From Lingula anatina (lineage: Eukaryota > Brachiopoda > Lingulata > Lingulida > Lingulidae), in the NCBI RefSeq assembly GCF_001039355.2, contig NW_019773625.1:1490775-1554774 (forward strand): a stretch of DNA of 64,000 nucleotides, read 5' to 3'. Of the stretch, positions 24,701 through 34,069 are shown one piece after another (the first letter of the stretch is position 1; the number at the start of each line of letters is the position of its first letter). The notes under the pieces are model-generated. The model was not told the DNA's origin. It did no database searches and saw only the letters and a list, made by a program, of their open reading frames with translations. The position numbers were made by a program, and so were the translations under genes.

Positions 24701-27700
24701 TCATGCTTTGCTCCTACGAGAGGCTCTAGCATTATGGCACGGCACCATGCCCTTTTTAACCAAACTATTATGAACCATTCCATTAAACCAATACTTGACT
24801 ACAATGAAAGAACTATCACTTAATTGCATATACGTAATAAATTTCAAATTGGGTATAAACCGCCTAAAAACAAGAATCAGAAGGGAACTGTTTATGATCA
24901 CATGATGACATACACACAGAGGCAAAAACCAGTCTTGAGGATGTAACGAAGATCAAAAGACAACAAGAATGAATAAAATAAAATAAATAATAAATTTAAT
25001 GTGACGTAAAACCGATACAAAATTCTGAATAAAATAGAAATCAATTGAAACTGCTGCTGGTAAGTCGCTAAGTTGTTGGATCGGTAAATCGGTGCCGTTG
25101 CTGTCATGAGTCGCTGAACTGAGGAACGGTAAATCGATGCCGATGCTGTCAGGCGTCGCTGAGGCGAGGTCCGATAAATCTATGCCGCCGATGTCAGGAG
25201 TCGCTGAGCTGCTAAGACGCTGAGCAGTAGATGCTGTAGACGTGTTTATATATGTGCTTGATTTTACGACTGCTCCTTTTCGGGAGAGTTAAAAAAAGGA
25301 GGGGGGTAGGGTGAACCGTCGCTGACAAATGTGTTGCTGGAAGATCCCATATAACAATGTACAGTACCAACTAGCTTCACTGCATTCCTTGTCACTGAAT
25401 ATAACATGCAGGCGACTTAATGTGTGTCTCACAAATACGACCATCTAACTGACGTAGATATGTGTTAGTGTTGTCGTGTTAGGAAGTGGCCCCTTCCTTT
25501 GTCCAATTTGGCAAATGCAGGGAAGAACAAGCACTTGGCCAGACTACAGTATGTCATTACAATCGCTTTATGTGGCAAGAGTACTTGGAAACATTTGCTC
25601 TAGATTTCGACGAGTTCCAGTCCAAATTGGACGCAAAGAACAACGATTTATATTATGCAAATCCTGACCGAAACATCATTTTGGTGCAGGGCTCCAGGCC
25701 CACGTAACCATAAAACACGGGTCGTGCAAGACGCTCTGCAACATATCAGTATCCAACATATTGGTTGACCTATATATTCGACAGGACAGACCTCCGTGTC
25801 ATAGAATATGCTTTATATATGATTGGTAGAGCAGATTGGTAAAACTGATTCTGCATATTTCGGTGCAACATTGTTCATAAAGCCATTTGTGAAATTAAAC
25901 TCATCGTGTGGTGTCTTTTCTTATAATGGAAACGCTCACTTTTAGATATGCTTATAATATGCTTTGGATGTGATTGGTAAAGCAGTGAACGAGAGGCAAC
26001 CCCAAATGCAAAAATAAAATACAGACAACTCTAGCAGACGAGAAATGACAAGTGAAATAGGCTCCCAATACAAACTTTAAAGAATCTGCATTGTGGCAAG
26101 TTGCACTCTTTTTCCCCCCTGAATCCAGCACTAAAGGGGTTCAGTTTAGATTAATTATCAGAATAAACAATCTCAGGGCAGACTATTCTAAAAAGGTTTT
26201 TAATTTATTGTTCTACCTTTATAGTCTTTTTAACGCTATGCAATTTTATATTTTTATTCAATTGTTAAAGGTGGTTATATCAATAAATGAATTAACTAAC
26301 AATCCAGATTTTATTTTCATAATAAGCTATTTTAACCAGGTGGCATTGTTTGCTGTGTTAGCATACTTTTTAGTCATGTGCGTGTTTATGTGTGTGTGTG
26401 CGTATTCAGTTAACCTACGTATACCATATTCGCAGCTGGTTCCGCTAAATCCAGAAACGCAGGTACAAGAATAGGAAAACAGCCCGTCTGTGCAGTTTCC
26501 GCCATTTTGGCACGGCCCGCTGGCACACTGGTCTACCGAGTCTGAATATTAACATAATTTAATAGTGTTACTGCACTGATTAGTAACTTTTTAAATTTTG
26601 ATTTAATTAATTTTTATTAAAGTACAGTACGTGTACGGACTTTCACAGGACAAAATTGTTCTGTTTTTGTCCCATCACTGTAATTTTTGTATTGGAATGA
26701 ATGTCAAATTTCACGTTATTTTTAACGATAATGAACAAGGATGGAATAAATAAGTATTAATCAAAAACTATTTGGCATAAGTCAAACATAGGAACTGTAT
26801 AGGTATAAACTATAACGTGAATACGTGCATTTGAAAGAGAATGAAAGAGAGAAACTCACCTGTGTAGTCTTGTGCAATGCATTTATTCATGGCTTCTGTC
26901 GCGTCGGACGTACTTATCAATGTATCAAATAAAAACAGGCATCTCACGTATCCCTTAAAACGGCTATTGGACGGAATGTTTTCGCAGTCCCCCGTATATT
27001 CCTCACCTGTGAATAAGTGATTGTATGTGTTATGGACTTGATGCAGCTCAGCTTGCGGGGCTGAGTGAAAACAAACAAAATAAATTAACAAGCCAACAAA
27101 GAAACAGATTGAAACATAACAAAATAAACCCACACCATGTAATTGAGCACCTGTTCAGCAGACCCCATTTACCTAACTAATTGAAACAATAAATTATTTA
27201 ATAACGCTACAAATCAACCATTTTGCTTTCATGGTATCTGGGTAATTTTAGGTGCCTTTAAATAGTTGGTTCGCATGTCTACAAAACATTTGAACACCAT
27301 TACCAATGATAATGTCTCCGGACATTTTAAACGGCCCTTCAATGGAGGTCAATTTTGCTGCAGTCGGATAAGACGTACTGGTGCCGTAGCGTAGAGCCAT
27401 AACCTGGCTGGGGGCGTCATAAGTCAAAAACAACCAGGAATCCGAAGTAAAATTTATACTTCTCTCTGGAACGAATTTGTAGATGTCTACGGTTATGCGT
27501 ACGCTTCTAATAAAAACAGTGCAAGAATTTTCTGCACAATATGTTCCCATAAGTCTTGCTTTTTTGTAAAATACGTGTATCTACAGTACCATTGGTGACC
27601 TGTCGAATAATAGAATGTTAATGTCATATCTTTTCTTTTACTTCTTATATATTAAAGTATGTCCACAGTTCAAACATTAAGTGTAACGACTTATTTCTGG

Positions 27701-30348
27701 TGGACTGCATAGTCCAAATAAGTCAATTTAAACTTTGTTCACATTTGTTGTAATAAGAGTAAAACTGAAAACTGCCCATGTAGCAAACGGATGATATATT
27801 TTCTGGTTTCTTTGGATAACACAGTTGAGTAAATAAAGCGAACAGCAACCACCAAAAACGAAAAAAAAACAGTACGTTTTTTTTTTCAATTCCATTTTTT
27901 CTATTTTCTATCACATGCTTGCTTTTAAATAACGCTTTTTTTACCCACCAGGTGTCTGTAGTAGTCTGTCACAGGACATACACGGTGTCATTGCTGTAAT
28001 GGCGTACCCCCCGGTGTCGATGGAGAGGGTAAATCCACCGTCAAATTGGAAAATGACAAAGTCATCAGAATCGAAGTTGCCAAAATTATGATGGCGTAGT
28101 TTGATCCCCACTGAATTATTATAAAATCACAATTAGAAATGCAAAAAATAAATCAACAAAAAACTTAATACTTAAAATAGAATCAAAATACATGTCCGTT
28201 TGGTGTGTATTTTTGGAACATGCGGTTTCTTAATATCAACTTTAACTGTTAGTCTATAAAGGAGTTACGATGTGTACACAATTAAGTACCACATTTTCGT
28301 CCCAATGAGAAAAAGGCATTCTAGTACTAGAAAGAAACACGCTAAACAGTATTGAAAAATACAACAGATAATCTTCGATACTAACTTATGATACTAAACG
28401 ACCCAGTCATCTGGTATCGTCCCCCGTTAGCTATGGTCACGTCGCTAAAAGGCCACGAGAGAGAACTGGCCAGATACCTGGACGTTTCGACATCATTAAG
28501 TAATGCATCATTGCCACTGTCGCTTTTGTCTGCTCCGAGCGTGTCTTTGTGGAGAGGCCAAAAGCCTCGGAGGCTTGCAGCTGTACCTGCAATACACACG
28601 GTACCACCAACACTTTCAAGCAAAAATGCTAAATTACCTATATATAAGTAGCCAAATATCACAGAAACATGTTGAAAGTATCAATTCCTATTGAGTGAGG
28701 TTCTGTCAGTCATTTGCAGCTTCTATCAAGGTCACCATAGGTCAAGGTTATAGCTTAACTATAAGCTTAAACTATAGCTTAACTATAAGATCAAAACAAT
28801 CAAAAATGTCATCATGGTAACATTCTGATAGCCCAGTGTCACAAAAACATATTTAAAATATCAATTCTTACTAAGTGAGGCATTGCCTTCCATTTGAAAC
28901 TTTTTTCCTAAGGTCACCGAGGTCAGTGAGAAATACACCATCATTCCCCAAACATGTAATAAGCCGTCTTTGAAAATATAATATTATGATGTCAGTGGCC
29001 GCCCAAATGAAGGCTGGACGATCCTCTGTGTAAAGCTTTTCCCATTACCACTTTCAACGTCACAAAAAGAAGACCCATTACATTAGCCACAGGATAGCAG
29101 TAAGATCCAATTAGAGTTGCCATTCTCCTAACGCACCTGGTGAATACCACAAGGTTCGGATCATGCCTATATATTGGTTTCCAGATTTAGCAGGTAATAT
29201 TGGAACAAAGGACTACTATTTAAATGTTAAAACACTGGTGAGCGCACCCCATAAAACAGCACCTTCCAGTCTTGTTGCCCAGAACACACATTTTTACTAG
29301 GGCGTGTACTTGCGGTCAAGGATGTGCTCCCTGGCAAATGACTTGCATTTACTTGCAATATCCTAAAGACCAAGCAGCGGGATGTTCAGGACACCAGATG
29401 AAGAAATGACACTCCAAAGAATTTTAACAACAAAGAAATGTCCTCGCGCAAGATAACTTACTGATCTGCCACTCAGTATCTTATTCAATGAATCAACAGC
29501 ACAGGAAGAGGATAGCTTTCAGCCTCATCCATCAATGATGGGGTTTCTTATTGAAACCACCAAGAATTAGCACATATGGCACTTTTAACAACTTACATTG
29601 ATGGCTGGTCTTTGATGGTCGTTTAAGCAACCAAATACAGTTACTGAATAAATGTGCCAGTAAACATGCTATCAATCCTCTCTTCAATGTCACACAGTTA
29701 CTCTCAAGTGGATAATACTGGTAAATACACATGACCAGAACGTTTTAGGTCAATCATTTGACAGACAAGAAGAGAGCCGATGCCTATAATATGTATTGGA
29801 ATAAAGTACCTACCCCTGTACATCTAACCACAATGGGCCTGGCGTTCCATAAAAGGTAACGCTTGCCATGGACAATAGGGATGTATATTTTTCTCTTAAA
29901 CTGTCTTTTGGGTGGTATTTTGATCACCGTAATATCAATTTTTTTTAAATAAAGTTTCATGATGGCCTGGCAATTACAGTAGGTCATGCTTGGTTCTCTT
30001 GTGACTAAACATTGTTACAGTCAAATAATTGGCAGTGCCTTACAAGGAATTGGCTTACTTAGATATATAAACATTTTAGGCATTTTCGCTTGAAAAGCCA
30101 ATAACCATGTACTTGCATCATAACTTTGACCTCTGGTAACCTTAAATTACATGTACTTGCACCCGATCGGTGATTCCTCACTTAGAAAGAATTGGCACTT
30201 AATTAACAAACACGTTTCAATGACATTGGGTTACCAAGATAAGATACCATGGCATTTGTTACTTACAGTTTCGGCAAATTGACAGACTGAACACTAACGC
30301 CAGCAGGGATATCCACGGTACACCTCCACTTTTTAGCCTCACTGCCAT
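15087..30348 (-). CDS. mosaic type I membrane lectin, copy A (LamG-EGF-CTLD-PAN-SUEL-mucin-CCP-TM)
   Basis: Minus-strand exons in transcript order: 30267-30348, 28386-28586, 27949-28110, 27283-27531, 26860-27060, 26425-26541, 24374-24607, 23797-23949, 23336-23551, 22789-22914, 20820-20972, 20365-20580, 19789-19914, 18915-19016, 18146-18442, 16233-17541 (with N gap), 15865-16056, 15087-15514. Apart from the first and last, every exon with complete sequence is phase 1-1, so all joins keep frame; the gapped mucin exon cannot be checked. About 1,500 residues are predicted, depending on the gap. The product should be a cell-surface glycan-binding receptor. Individual modules are annotated below. 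Compared with copy B it has the signal-peptide exon and an extra CTLD-PAN cassette, but lacks the CCP and first SUEL modules. Exon order is inferred; no transcript was seen. Confidence 0.78.
15865..16056 (-). CDS. lectin A: second CCP/sushi domain exon
   Basis: It encodes '[12 protein letters not shown]', '[14 protein letters not shown]', '[19 protein letters not shown]', with the four-Cys and Trp spacing of a CCP module. It ends at an unusual GTTGAG donor; reading through instead would give an immediate stop. Phase 1-1, 192 nt as in copy B (38563-38754). Confidence 0.8.
16233..17541 (-). CDS. lectin A: Thr-rich mucin stalk plus first CCP domain exon
   Basis: It starts '[12 protein letters not shown]' and runs into tandem 21-residue repeats of the type [20 protein letters not shown], dense in Thr with recurrent NAS N-glycosylation sites. 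It ends with a CCP-like part ('[19 protein letters not shown]', '[15 protein letters not shown]'). The 216-N gap at 16952-17167 lies in the 63-nt repeat array and is not a correct length, because the frame changes across it. Function: extended O-glycosylated spacer between the lectin head and the membrane. Confidence 0.82.
16576..17440. repeat. 63-nt coding minisatellite (mucin VNTR) with assembly gap
   Basis: The units alternate 'gtgactgtgggcgtggtttc' and 'gtgaggggtgacgcattctt'. Copies flanking the gap are nearly identical, so array length is unknown and the assembly probably collapsed. Copy B has a shorter, more diverged array at 39400-39700. Confidence 0.9.
16952..17167. other. assembly gap (216 N)
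   Basis: A run of N lies inside the mucin repeat of lectin A. Confidence 1.
18146..18442 (-). CDS. lectin A: SUEL/rhamnose-binding-type lectin domain
   Basis: One exon of 297 nt, phase 1-1. '[20 protein letters not shown]' contains the YGR motif of SUEL-type lectins, and the domain ends '[16 protein letters not shown]', the usual C-terminal strand. The family's DPC motif is replaced by NEC. Predicted to bind L-rhamnose or D-galactose, but this copy is diverged in part of the binding loop. Confidence 0.88.
18915..19914 (-). CDS. lectin A: divergent C-type lectin-like domain (two exons)
   Basis: Exon 19789-19914 encodes '[21 protein letters not shown]' up to '[12 protein letters not shown]', and exon 18915-19016 encodes '[15 protein letters not shown]', '[13 protein letters not shown]'. 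The Cys pattern and the final 'KFVCVY' resemble the two halves of a CTLD, but no EPN/QPD or WND carbohydrate motif is visible. Homologous exons in B: 42342-42473 and 41140-41229. Confidence 0.6.
19970..20092. repeat. (TG)n and (GA)n microsatellites
   Basis: Dinucleotide runs 'tgtgtgtg' at 19970-20000 and 'gagagaga' at 20050-20090, intronic in lectin A. Confidence 0.95.
20365..20580 (-). CDS. lectin A: PAN/apple domain of cassette 2
   Basis: 216-nt phase 1-1 exon: '[17 protein letters not shown]', '[19 protein letters not shown]', '[12 protein letters not shown]', 'FIKKRC'. The Cys order (ECEKEC..C..C) fits a PAN/apple fold, which binds proteins or carbohydrate. Same length as 23336-23551 and 42942-43157. 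Confidence 0.75.
20820..20972 (-). CDS. lectin A: second half of a C-type lectin domain, cassette 2
   Basis: 153-nt phase 1-1 exon encoding 'WSPGQPDC', '[19 protein letters not shown]' and 'YICMR'. QPD followed by a YND element is the calcium/galactose-type CTLD signature. Its partner first-half exon is not found upstream, so in the assembled sequence it would splice to the exon at 22789-22914 in frame. Confidence 0.75.
21230..22151. mobile_element. non-autonomous DNA transposon with CCCAGCAGGCA ends
   Basis: It begins 'cccagcaggca' and ends 'tgcccgctggg', with many internal CAACGTT-type motifs near both ends. The flanks show a 2-bp TT duplication. The matching site at 43735 reads 'ggccgtttgtttgtctg' uninterrupted, which confirms an insertion of 922 bp. 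It contains a (TA)n run at 21694-21742. No open frame for a transposase. Confidence 0.82.
22290..22662 (-). pseudogene. Tc1/mariner-like transposase fragment
   Basis: The reverse strand of about 22445-22655 encodes the C-terminal part of a Tc1-like transposase: '[18 protein letters not shown]', then after a one-base frameshift '[17 protein letters not shown]' and '[14 protein letters not shown]', then a stop. The catalytic N-terminal part is missing; the fragment ends at the single N at 22663. It sits where the first half of a C-type lectin exon would be expected. Confidence 0.85.
22789..22914 (-). CDS. lectin A: first-half exon of divergent CTLD, cassette 1
   Basis: 126-nt phase 1-1 exon: '[21 protein letters not shown]' (first D is split by the intron) to '[11 protein letters not shown]'. 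No matching second-half exon ('FSYC..KFVCVY') follows in this cassette. The next exon in the transcript is the CTLD second half at 20820-20972, which would make a chimeric domain in frame. Confidence 0.68.
23336..23551 (-). CDS. lectin A: PAN/apple domain of cassette 1
   Basis: 216-nt phase 1-1 exon encoding '[17 protein letters not shown]', '[19 protein letters not shown]', '[12 protein letters not shown]' and 'FIKKRC'. One extra Cys compared with cassette 2 (HCK versus HYK). Confidence 0.75.
23797..24607 (-). CDS. lectin A: C-type lectin domain (two exons), cassette 1
   Basis: Exon 24374-24607 encodes '[19 protein letters not shown]', '[14 protein letters not shown]', '[16 protein letters not shown]'; exon 23797-23949 encodes 'WSLGQPDC', '[19 protein letters not shown]', 'YICMR'. 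This is a full CTLD with WIGA core, QPD and YND motifs, predicting calcium-dependent galactose-type binding. Both exons are phase 1-1 and match B (43897-44130, 43405-43557) closely. Confidence 0.92.
24935..25310. repeat. dispersed repeat R2 with internal minisatellite, copy 1
   Basis: 'acaaaattctgaataaaata' and 'gactgctccttttcgggaga' are shared with 53245-53520. The part at 25061-25225 is a minisatellite of about 57 bp x 3 with 'ggtaaatcg.tgccg.tgctgtca'. Intronic in A; in B the second copy sits just where homology to the lectin A 5' end breaks. Confidence 0.7.
25486..25707 (+). other. open frame of unknown nature in a lectin A intron
   Basis: 73 codons on the + strand, with protein-like composition (e.g. 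'[19 protein letters not shown]', '[18 protein letters not shown]'), lying between repeat R2 and the resumption of A/B homology at about 25715. I do not recognise it. It might be a fragment of a mobile-element protein or retrocopy, since it is absent from copy B. The segment 25310-25480 shows nothing. Confidence 0.3.
26425..27060 (-). CDS. lectin A: Cys-containing linker exon and EGF-like domain exon
   Basis: Exon 26860-27060 encodes a stretch I cannot assign ('[18 protein letters not shown]', '[19 protein letters not shown]', 'NKCIAQDYT'). Exon 26425-26541 encodes a complete EGF module starting '[17 protein letters not shown]' and ending '[14 protein letters not shown]', with six cysteines. 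The 'DxVDQC' start hints at calcium binding. Both phase 1-1. Confidence 0.82.
27283..28586 (-). CDS. lectin A: LamG-like (concanavalin A-type) domain, three exons
   Basis: Exon 28386-28586: '[19 protein letters not shown]' to '[12 protein letters not shown]'. Exon 27949-28110: '[15 protein letters not shown]'. Exon 27283-27531: '[18 protein letters not shown]' to '[11 protein letters not shown]'. The 'G.WPL....GADKSG' start and alternating strands are typical of a LamG/pentraxin-like jelly roll. Relative to B, the third exon has lost one base near its 5' end. Use of the upstream acceptor (exon high end 27531) restores the frame by adding about eight residues ('ENSCTVFI'); the conserved acceptor (27506) would give a stop. 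Confidence 0.78.
28590..30266 (-). other. lectin A first intron
   Basis: AT-rich sequence without recognisable genes. It is alignable with 51540-53245 in copy B, which contains one extra 169-bp insertion (52117-52285). Confidence 0.7.
30267..30348 (-). CDS. lectin A: start codon and signal-peptide exon
   Basis: ATG at 30348 opens 'MAVRLKSGG' followed by the hydrophobic '[16 protein letters not shown]', a good signal peptide. It ends with a consensus donor (GTAAGT) in phase 1, matching the next exon at 28586 and giving '[12 protein letters not shown]'. No equivalent exon was found upstream of lectin B. Confidence 0.82.
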
Positions 30349-32556
30349 CTCTACAAACAAACAAACACATGTTTACATGTAGTTTCCCCGTACAATCTTC
30401 TTTTACACCCGAACATTTGAACGTGTCAAGTTTTAAAAGAATGACTTTTACAAAATGCTGTAAGCCATAAGCTTCAAAACACTAAAAAATGACACTGTAC
30501 ATATTGTATGTAGAGTTTTCAAAGATAAAGAAGATCTGGTACTTGCGATGAACACATATGCAGAATCAGAGAGAGAAAGAGAGAGAGAGAGAGATAACTA
30601 TAAATGAAATCACAAATAAATACGTATCGACTCTCACAAAGGAGAGTGTTGATGTTCACATACCTTTTGCGTCATTGACATCCGAGGAAACTCGTATCTG
30701 TGACTGCAAAGTGGTTCCCTGGTTGTTAAATGCATGGGGCACGATACCTTGGTGTTTATAAATACAGTTGTTATGTTGAATGGAAAATAGTACCTCTTCT
30801 CTTGCTTTAAATAATTCATGGAGACCGTCTACTTTTTTCGCGACATGCATCAATCTAGCAGTATAGAGTATGCTTCTGCTGTCGTTGGACTTGCACACTT
30901 GGGTAATTCATTTACAAACGATATGCCAGAAACTTACAACGGCGTACTTTAGTGTATGATCGCTCCACTGACAACAGTTTGGAAAGTTTGTATTGTTCTG
31001 TATTTGTAAAAACAACTAAATGGATCCGATTCACTTGAAAATCCAATCAGATAAATACTCATTGAACAGACAGACTTAATCACTTTCCAAGGGGAGAACA
31101 GACTAACACTAACACTGAGAAATAATATTCTTGATTTTTTTCGCAATGGTTGACATCTTTCATCTCCAATCTGTTTAGTCTATTACTCATGCACCGCGAC
31201 CCAATATCTGATGTATAGACGTTTAATTACAGATTGATGTGGGCCATGACAAACAAACTTTAACTGCCACCAAGAGATAGGAAGTATACCGAAGTATTTC
31301 AAAATAATAATAATAATAATGATTATTATTTTTTATATTTATTTTTATGCATTTGTGAAAATGAATATTTTAAAGATGTTTCATCAACATTCAGGGATTC
31401 AACCAACACATTTTGTACGTTTACAATAAGTGTAATTTAGGATTCGGAACAAAAATAGGCCAGACCTTATGGAGGCTGTGGTGGACATTATTGAGCTTAG
31501 TTTGTTAAATGTGAGAAGAATAACATACTTGGCTGAGCCGCAAATAGAAGCACTTACTTCCTTCACGGAGAGAAGTGTTGCTCATCAGTTCAAGTGACCC
31601 GAGGTTATACATTCTATGGTTAGGTTTTTCTTTCTTTCTTTCTTTCTTGCTTTATTTATTTATTGTAGTCGTGAAATCTTCGTTCTTTAAACCCAAATAG
31701 TCTCTCTGTACTATGGTTCTATGTTGTCATTTACAGAACTGCAGCATAAATTATATACCACGGTTTCTCCTCGGTTCCAGGTGAGAAACTCAAATGCCAG
31801 CTGATTGATATCCCATATCTTACTGACGAGACTGATAATAATAATAATGAATAATATAGTATGTCAAGTGCAGGACATGCAAGGTTGTTTTTGCCAGGGT
31901 TAATGTGATGTGACATTTAGAGTGTTAATTTGTACTCAATAAAATCTGTATTATTTTTTTTTAGCAAAACTGTGAGTGGCAAAAGTCTGTTTAAAGAGTT
32001 AAAACCCACACACAGAGCTAACTGACAAACATCATTTCTTGTGACAAGCAAGAATGATAATTTCGTGATATCACTTCTCAGTAGCTTTTGTCAATATTTT
32101 GAAAACTTACTATTGTGCTTTTTTTTCTTGTGATTGAGGAACGATTCAAATCCTAACGACAGCTTGCTTTTGGGGCTTATTTTTACTGTTAATTGTTTAC
32201 AGCTATACATGTATTCAGATGTTAAAATACGTCAAGTCGGGAATGGTAGACTGTACTTCACTTTCTTTTTTAATTTTTTCAAATCATTTTAAAGTCTAGT
32301 TCAAATCCTAATTATTTAGATCAATTAACCCATAGAAGTTTGCAAAAAAAAAAAAAAAAAGATTTTAAACTTGCCAATTAAAAGCTGCAAAACAAACATT
32401 TAGCAGCTGTCACTTTTTTTATTTTCAACATGATGATTTTTATTATTTACGAGGAAATGAATTTTTGTTAGAACATTTTCGAGTCTGAGCAAATTAATTT
32501 AAAAAGCTCACAAGCAAAGAAAATAGAATTCATTTTCCTTTTCCTCAGGTGTGTGA
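30349..32556. other. upstream region of lectin A
   Basis: No gene seen. The part from about 30950 to 32150 matches 56925-58640 upstream of lectin B; in B it is interrupted by a MITE (57405-57629) and other insertions. Contains (GA)n at 30570-30592. A 'tttataaa' on the minus strand near 30758 could be a TATA element, but I place little weight on it. Confidence 0.5.
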
Positions 32557-33125
32557 AGATGGTATCAAATCGAGCTAACTTCTGTGCTTCTTTTCATTTC
32601 TTCCACAGCGTGCTGTTTCTTGACGAGACAGAGTTTAGCGGGGTGGAATCAAAGGTGCAATGGCAAGTTTTCATCCCGTTAAATTTCTTCAGTTCCTCCC
32701 ACACTCTCATACTCTCTTAGTACACACGATTGCTAGAAAATATATATACACCATCCAATGTGGCAGTGGCAATAAAAATATACCACATAACATCGGATAC
32801 AGTGTAACAAATTGGCAATGAGGTACATGTACATGAGGAACCGTTTTCTCGACCCTTCCGATCGGTCGGATGTCAGTGACGATTTCGAATGCAATGGCGT
32901 TCATCCAGAGGAAAAAACAGTAAACTTCTATGGAACAGTACAGTAATAACTTGGCATCCGACTTCGTTGCCAGGGAAAAAAAAGTCTCATTAGGAAGGGA
33001 CCGTCGATATGAAGTGGTCGAAAACGAGGCAAAAGTCTCCCTGGAAACGTCCAAAAGACGGCAACACACGGCTGCAAGACAAGCCTTATAAGAATACATA
33101 AAGATGTTAGACTAAACATATTACA
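32557..33125 (-). pseudogene. SMB-GPCR 3' remnant (duplicated pseudogene)
   Basis: Matches the 3' part of the intact GPCR at 60204-61125. The antisense of 32640-32810 retains 'YFLAIVCTKRV', 'PLPHWMVYIYFL'-type sequence, and 32880-32950 retains 'FLWMNAIAFE'. About 340 bp corresponding to 60445-60785 (TM4 to TM6) are deleted, and frameshifts scatter the rest over several frames. Everything 5' of TM2 is absent. Confidence 0.88.
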
Positions 33126-33377
33126 AGAGAACAGTTTTATTAGCTCTGTATGTATCAAATTAAATTATCGTTTTTCTTTTTATCAAGACCTTATAAAATA
33201 TGTGGGTATTACCTCCAATATTTCTGTGACTGTCAGTCACCATCATCAGGAAGTAAATGACTAGGGTCATGGTTATTATATTTCTATGTGTGTCTATATA
33301 TTTCTTTTACAATGTATTTATAGTGGAATTTAGAACCCCATACGAAGAGTATTTATGATTTCCATATGACACGTATC

Positions 33378-33440
33378 TCTGGTACGGTCTACAGGTGGTG
33401 GATAGGATTCCTAGTTTTCATCCAAGCGGTCCGGGTTTGT
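33378..33440 (+). pseudogene. tRNA-Glu-like pseudogene
   Basis: 'tctggtacggtct' then a duplicated D-arm region, 'cctagttttcatccaagc' anticodon arm and 'ggtccgggtttgtg'. The 3' half of the T arm and acceptor are lost. Confidence 0.75.
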
Positions 33441-33674
33441 GATATTTAAATTTTGGATAAAGATTTTTGATCCTGTGAATTAAAACGTGCTTTTCCACCC
33501 CAATCTAGTTTGATAGTGCTCGATTAAATGGAACAGCTGTAATACGTTAGATAGAGAAATTAAGGGAGGAACTTTGCAAAAAAAAAATTTTTCGCTATCT
33601 CCTTCCTAGTCTCTGGAGTACGTTGAAATTATCCCAGGAATAAACTATATATAATTAGTGAGTAGAATACGCAG

Positions 33675-33746
33675 TCCGGTATGGTCCAGTGGCTAGTATT
33701 CCTGGTTTTCACCCAGGCCACCCGGGTTCGATTCCCCGTACCGGAA
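33675..33746 (+). tRNA. tRNA-Glu (UUC), diverged copy
   Basis: Acceptor stem tccggta/taccgga and the anticodon arm with TTC are intact. The T stem has one C-C mismatch (ccggg/ccccg). It could be functional but is more likely a decaying copy of the gene at 6405. Confidence 0.65.
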
Positions 33747-33987
33747 GCAGTTCCTTTGATTCCAATTTTAAATGTTGAAGAAATGTTTTTGATGCTATGA
33801 ATTAAAACGTGTTTTTCTACATCTGTCTAGTTCGATAGGTGCTGGGTTAAATGGAGCACCTGCAAAACGACAGACGGAGAATTAAGCGAGCAATTTTGCA
33901 AAACAAAAATCGTCATCTCCCTCCTAATCTTTGGAGTTGAAATTATCCCAGACATGAAACCCTGATAGTTAGCAAGGGGATGTGTAG

Positions 33988-34053
33988 TCCGGTATGGTCT
34001 AGTGGCTAGGATTACTGGTTTTCACCCAGGCAGCACGGGTTCAATTCAGGGAA
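33988..34053 (+). pseudogene. tRNA-Glu-like pseudogene
   Basis: The 5' half is intact (tccggtatggtctagtggct), but the anticodon stem has a mismatch (actgg/ccagg), the T arm is broken ('cacgggttcaattcagg') and no 3' acceptor strand is present. Confidence 0.8.
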
Positions 34054-34069
34054 GGTTTATCTTTTATCT

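Larger units (their letters stand above)
14030..33130. repeat. large segmental duplication, copy A
   Basis: This block parallels 34270-61130 in order and orientation: AT-rich repeat, lectin gene tail to head, then the 3' part of the SMB-GPCR. Exons, splice sites and much intron sequence match. Homology stops inside the GPCR remnant near 33130. Insertions and deletions in each copy are listed separately. Confidence 0.8.

Noticed and set aside
30758-30775. TATA box for lectin A
   Set aside because: Isolated AT-rich match about 410 bp upstream of the ATG, in AT-rich DNA; not conserved in copy B.
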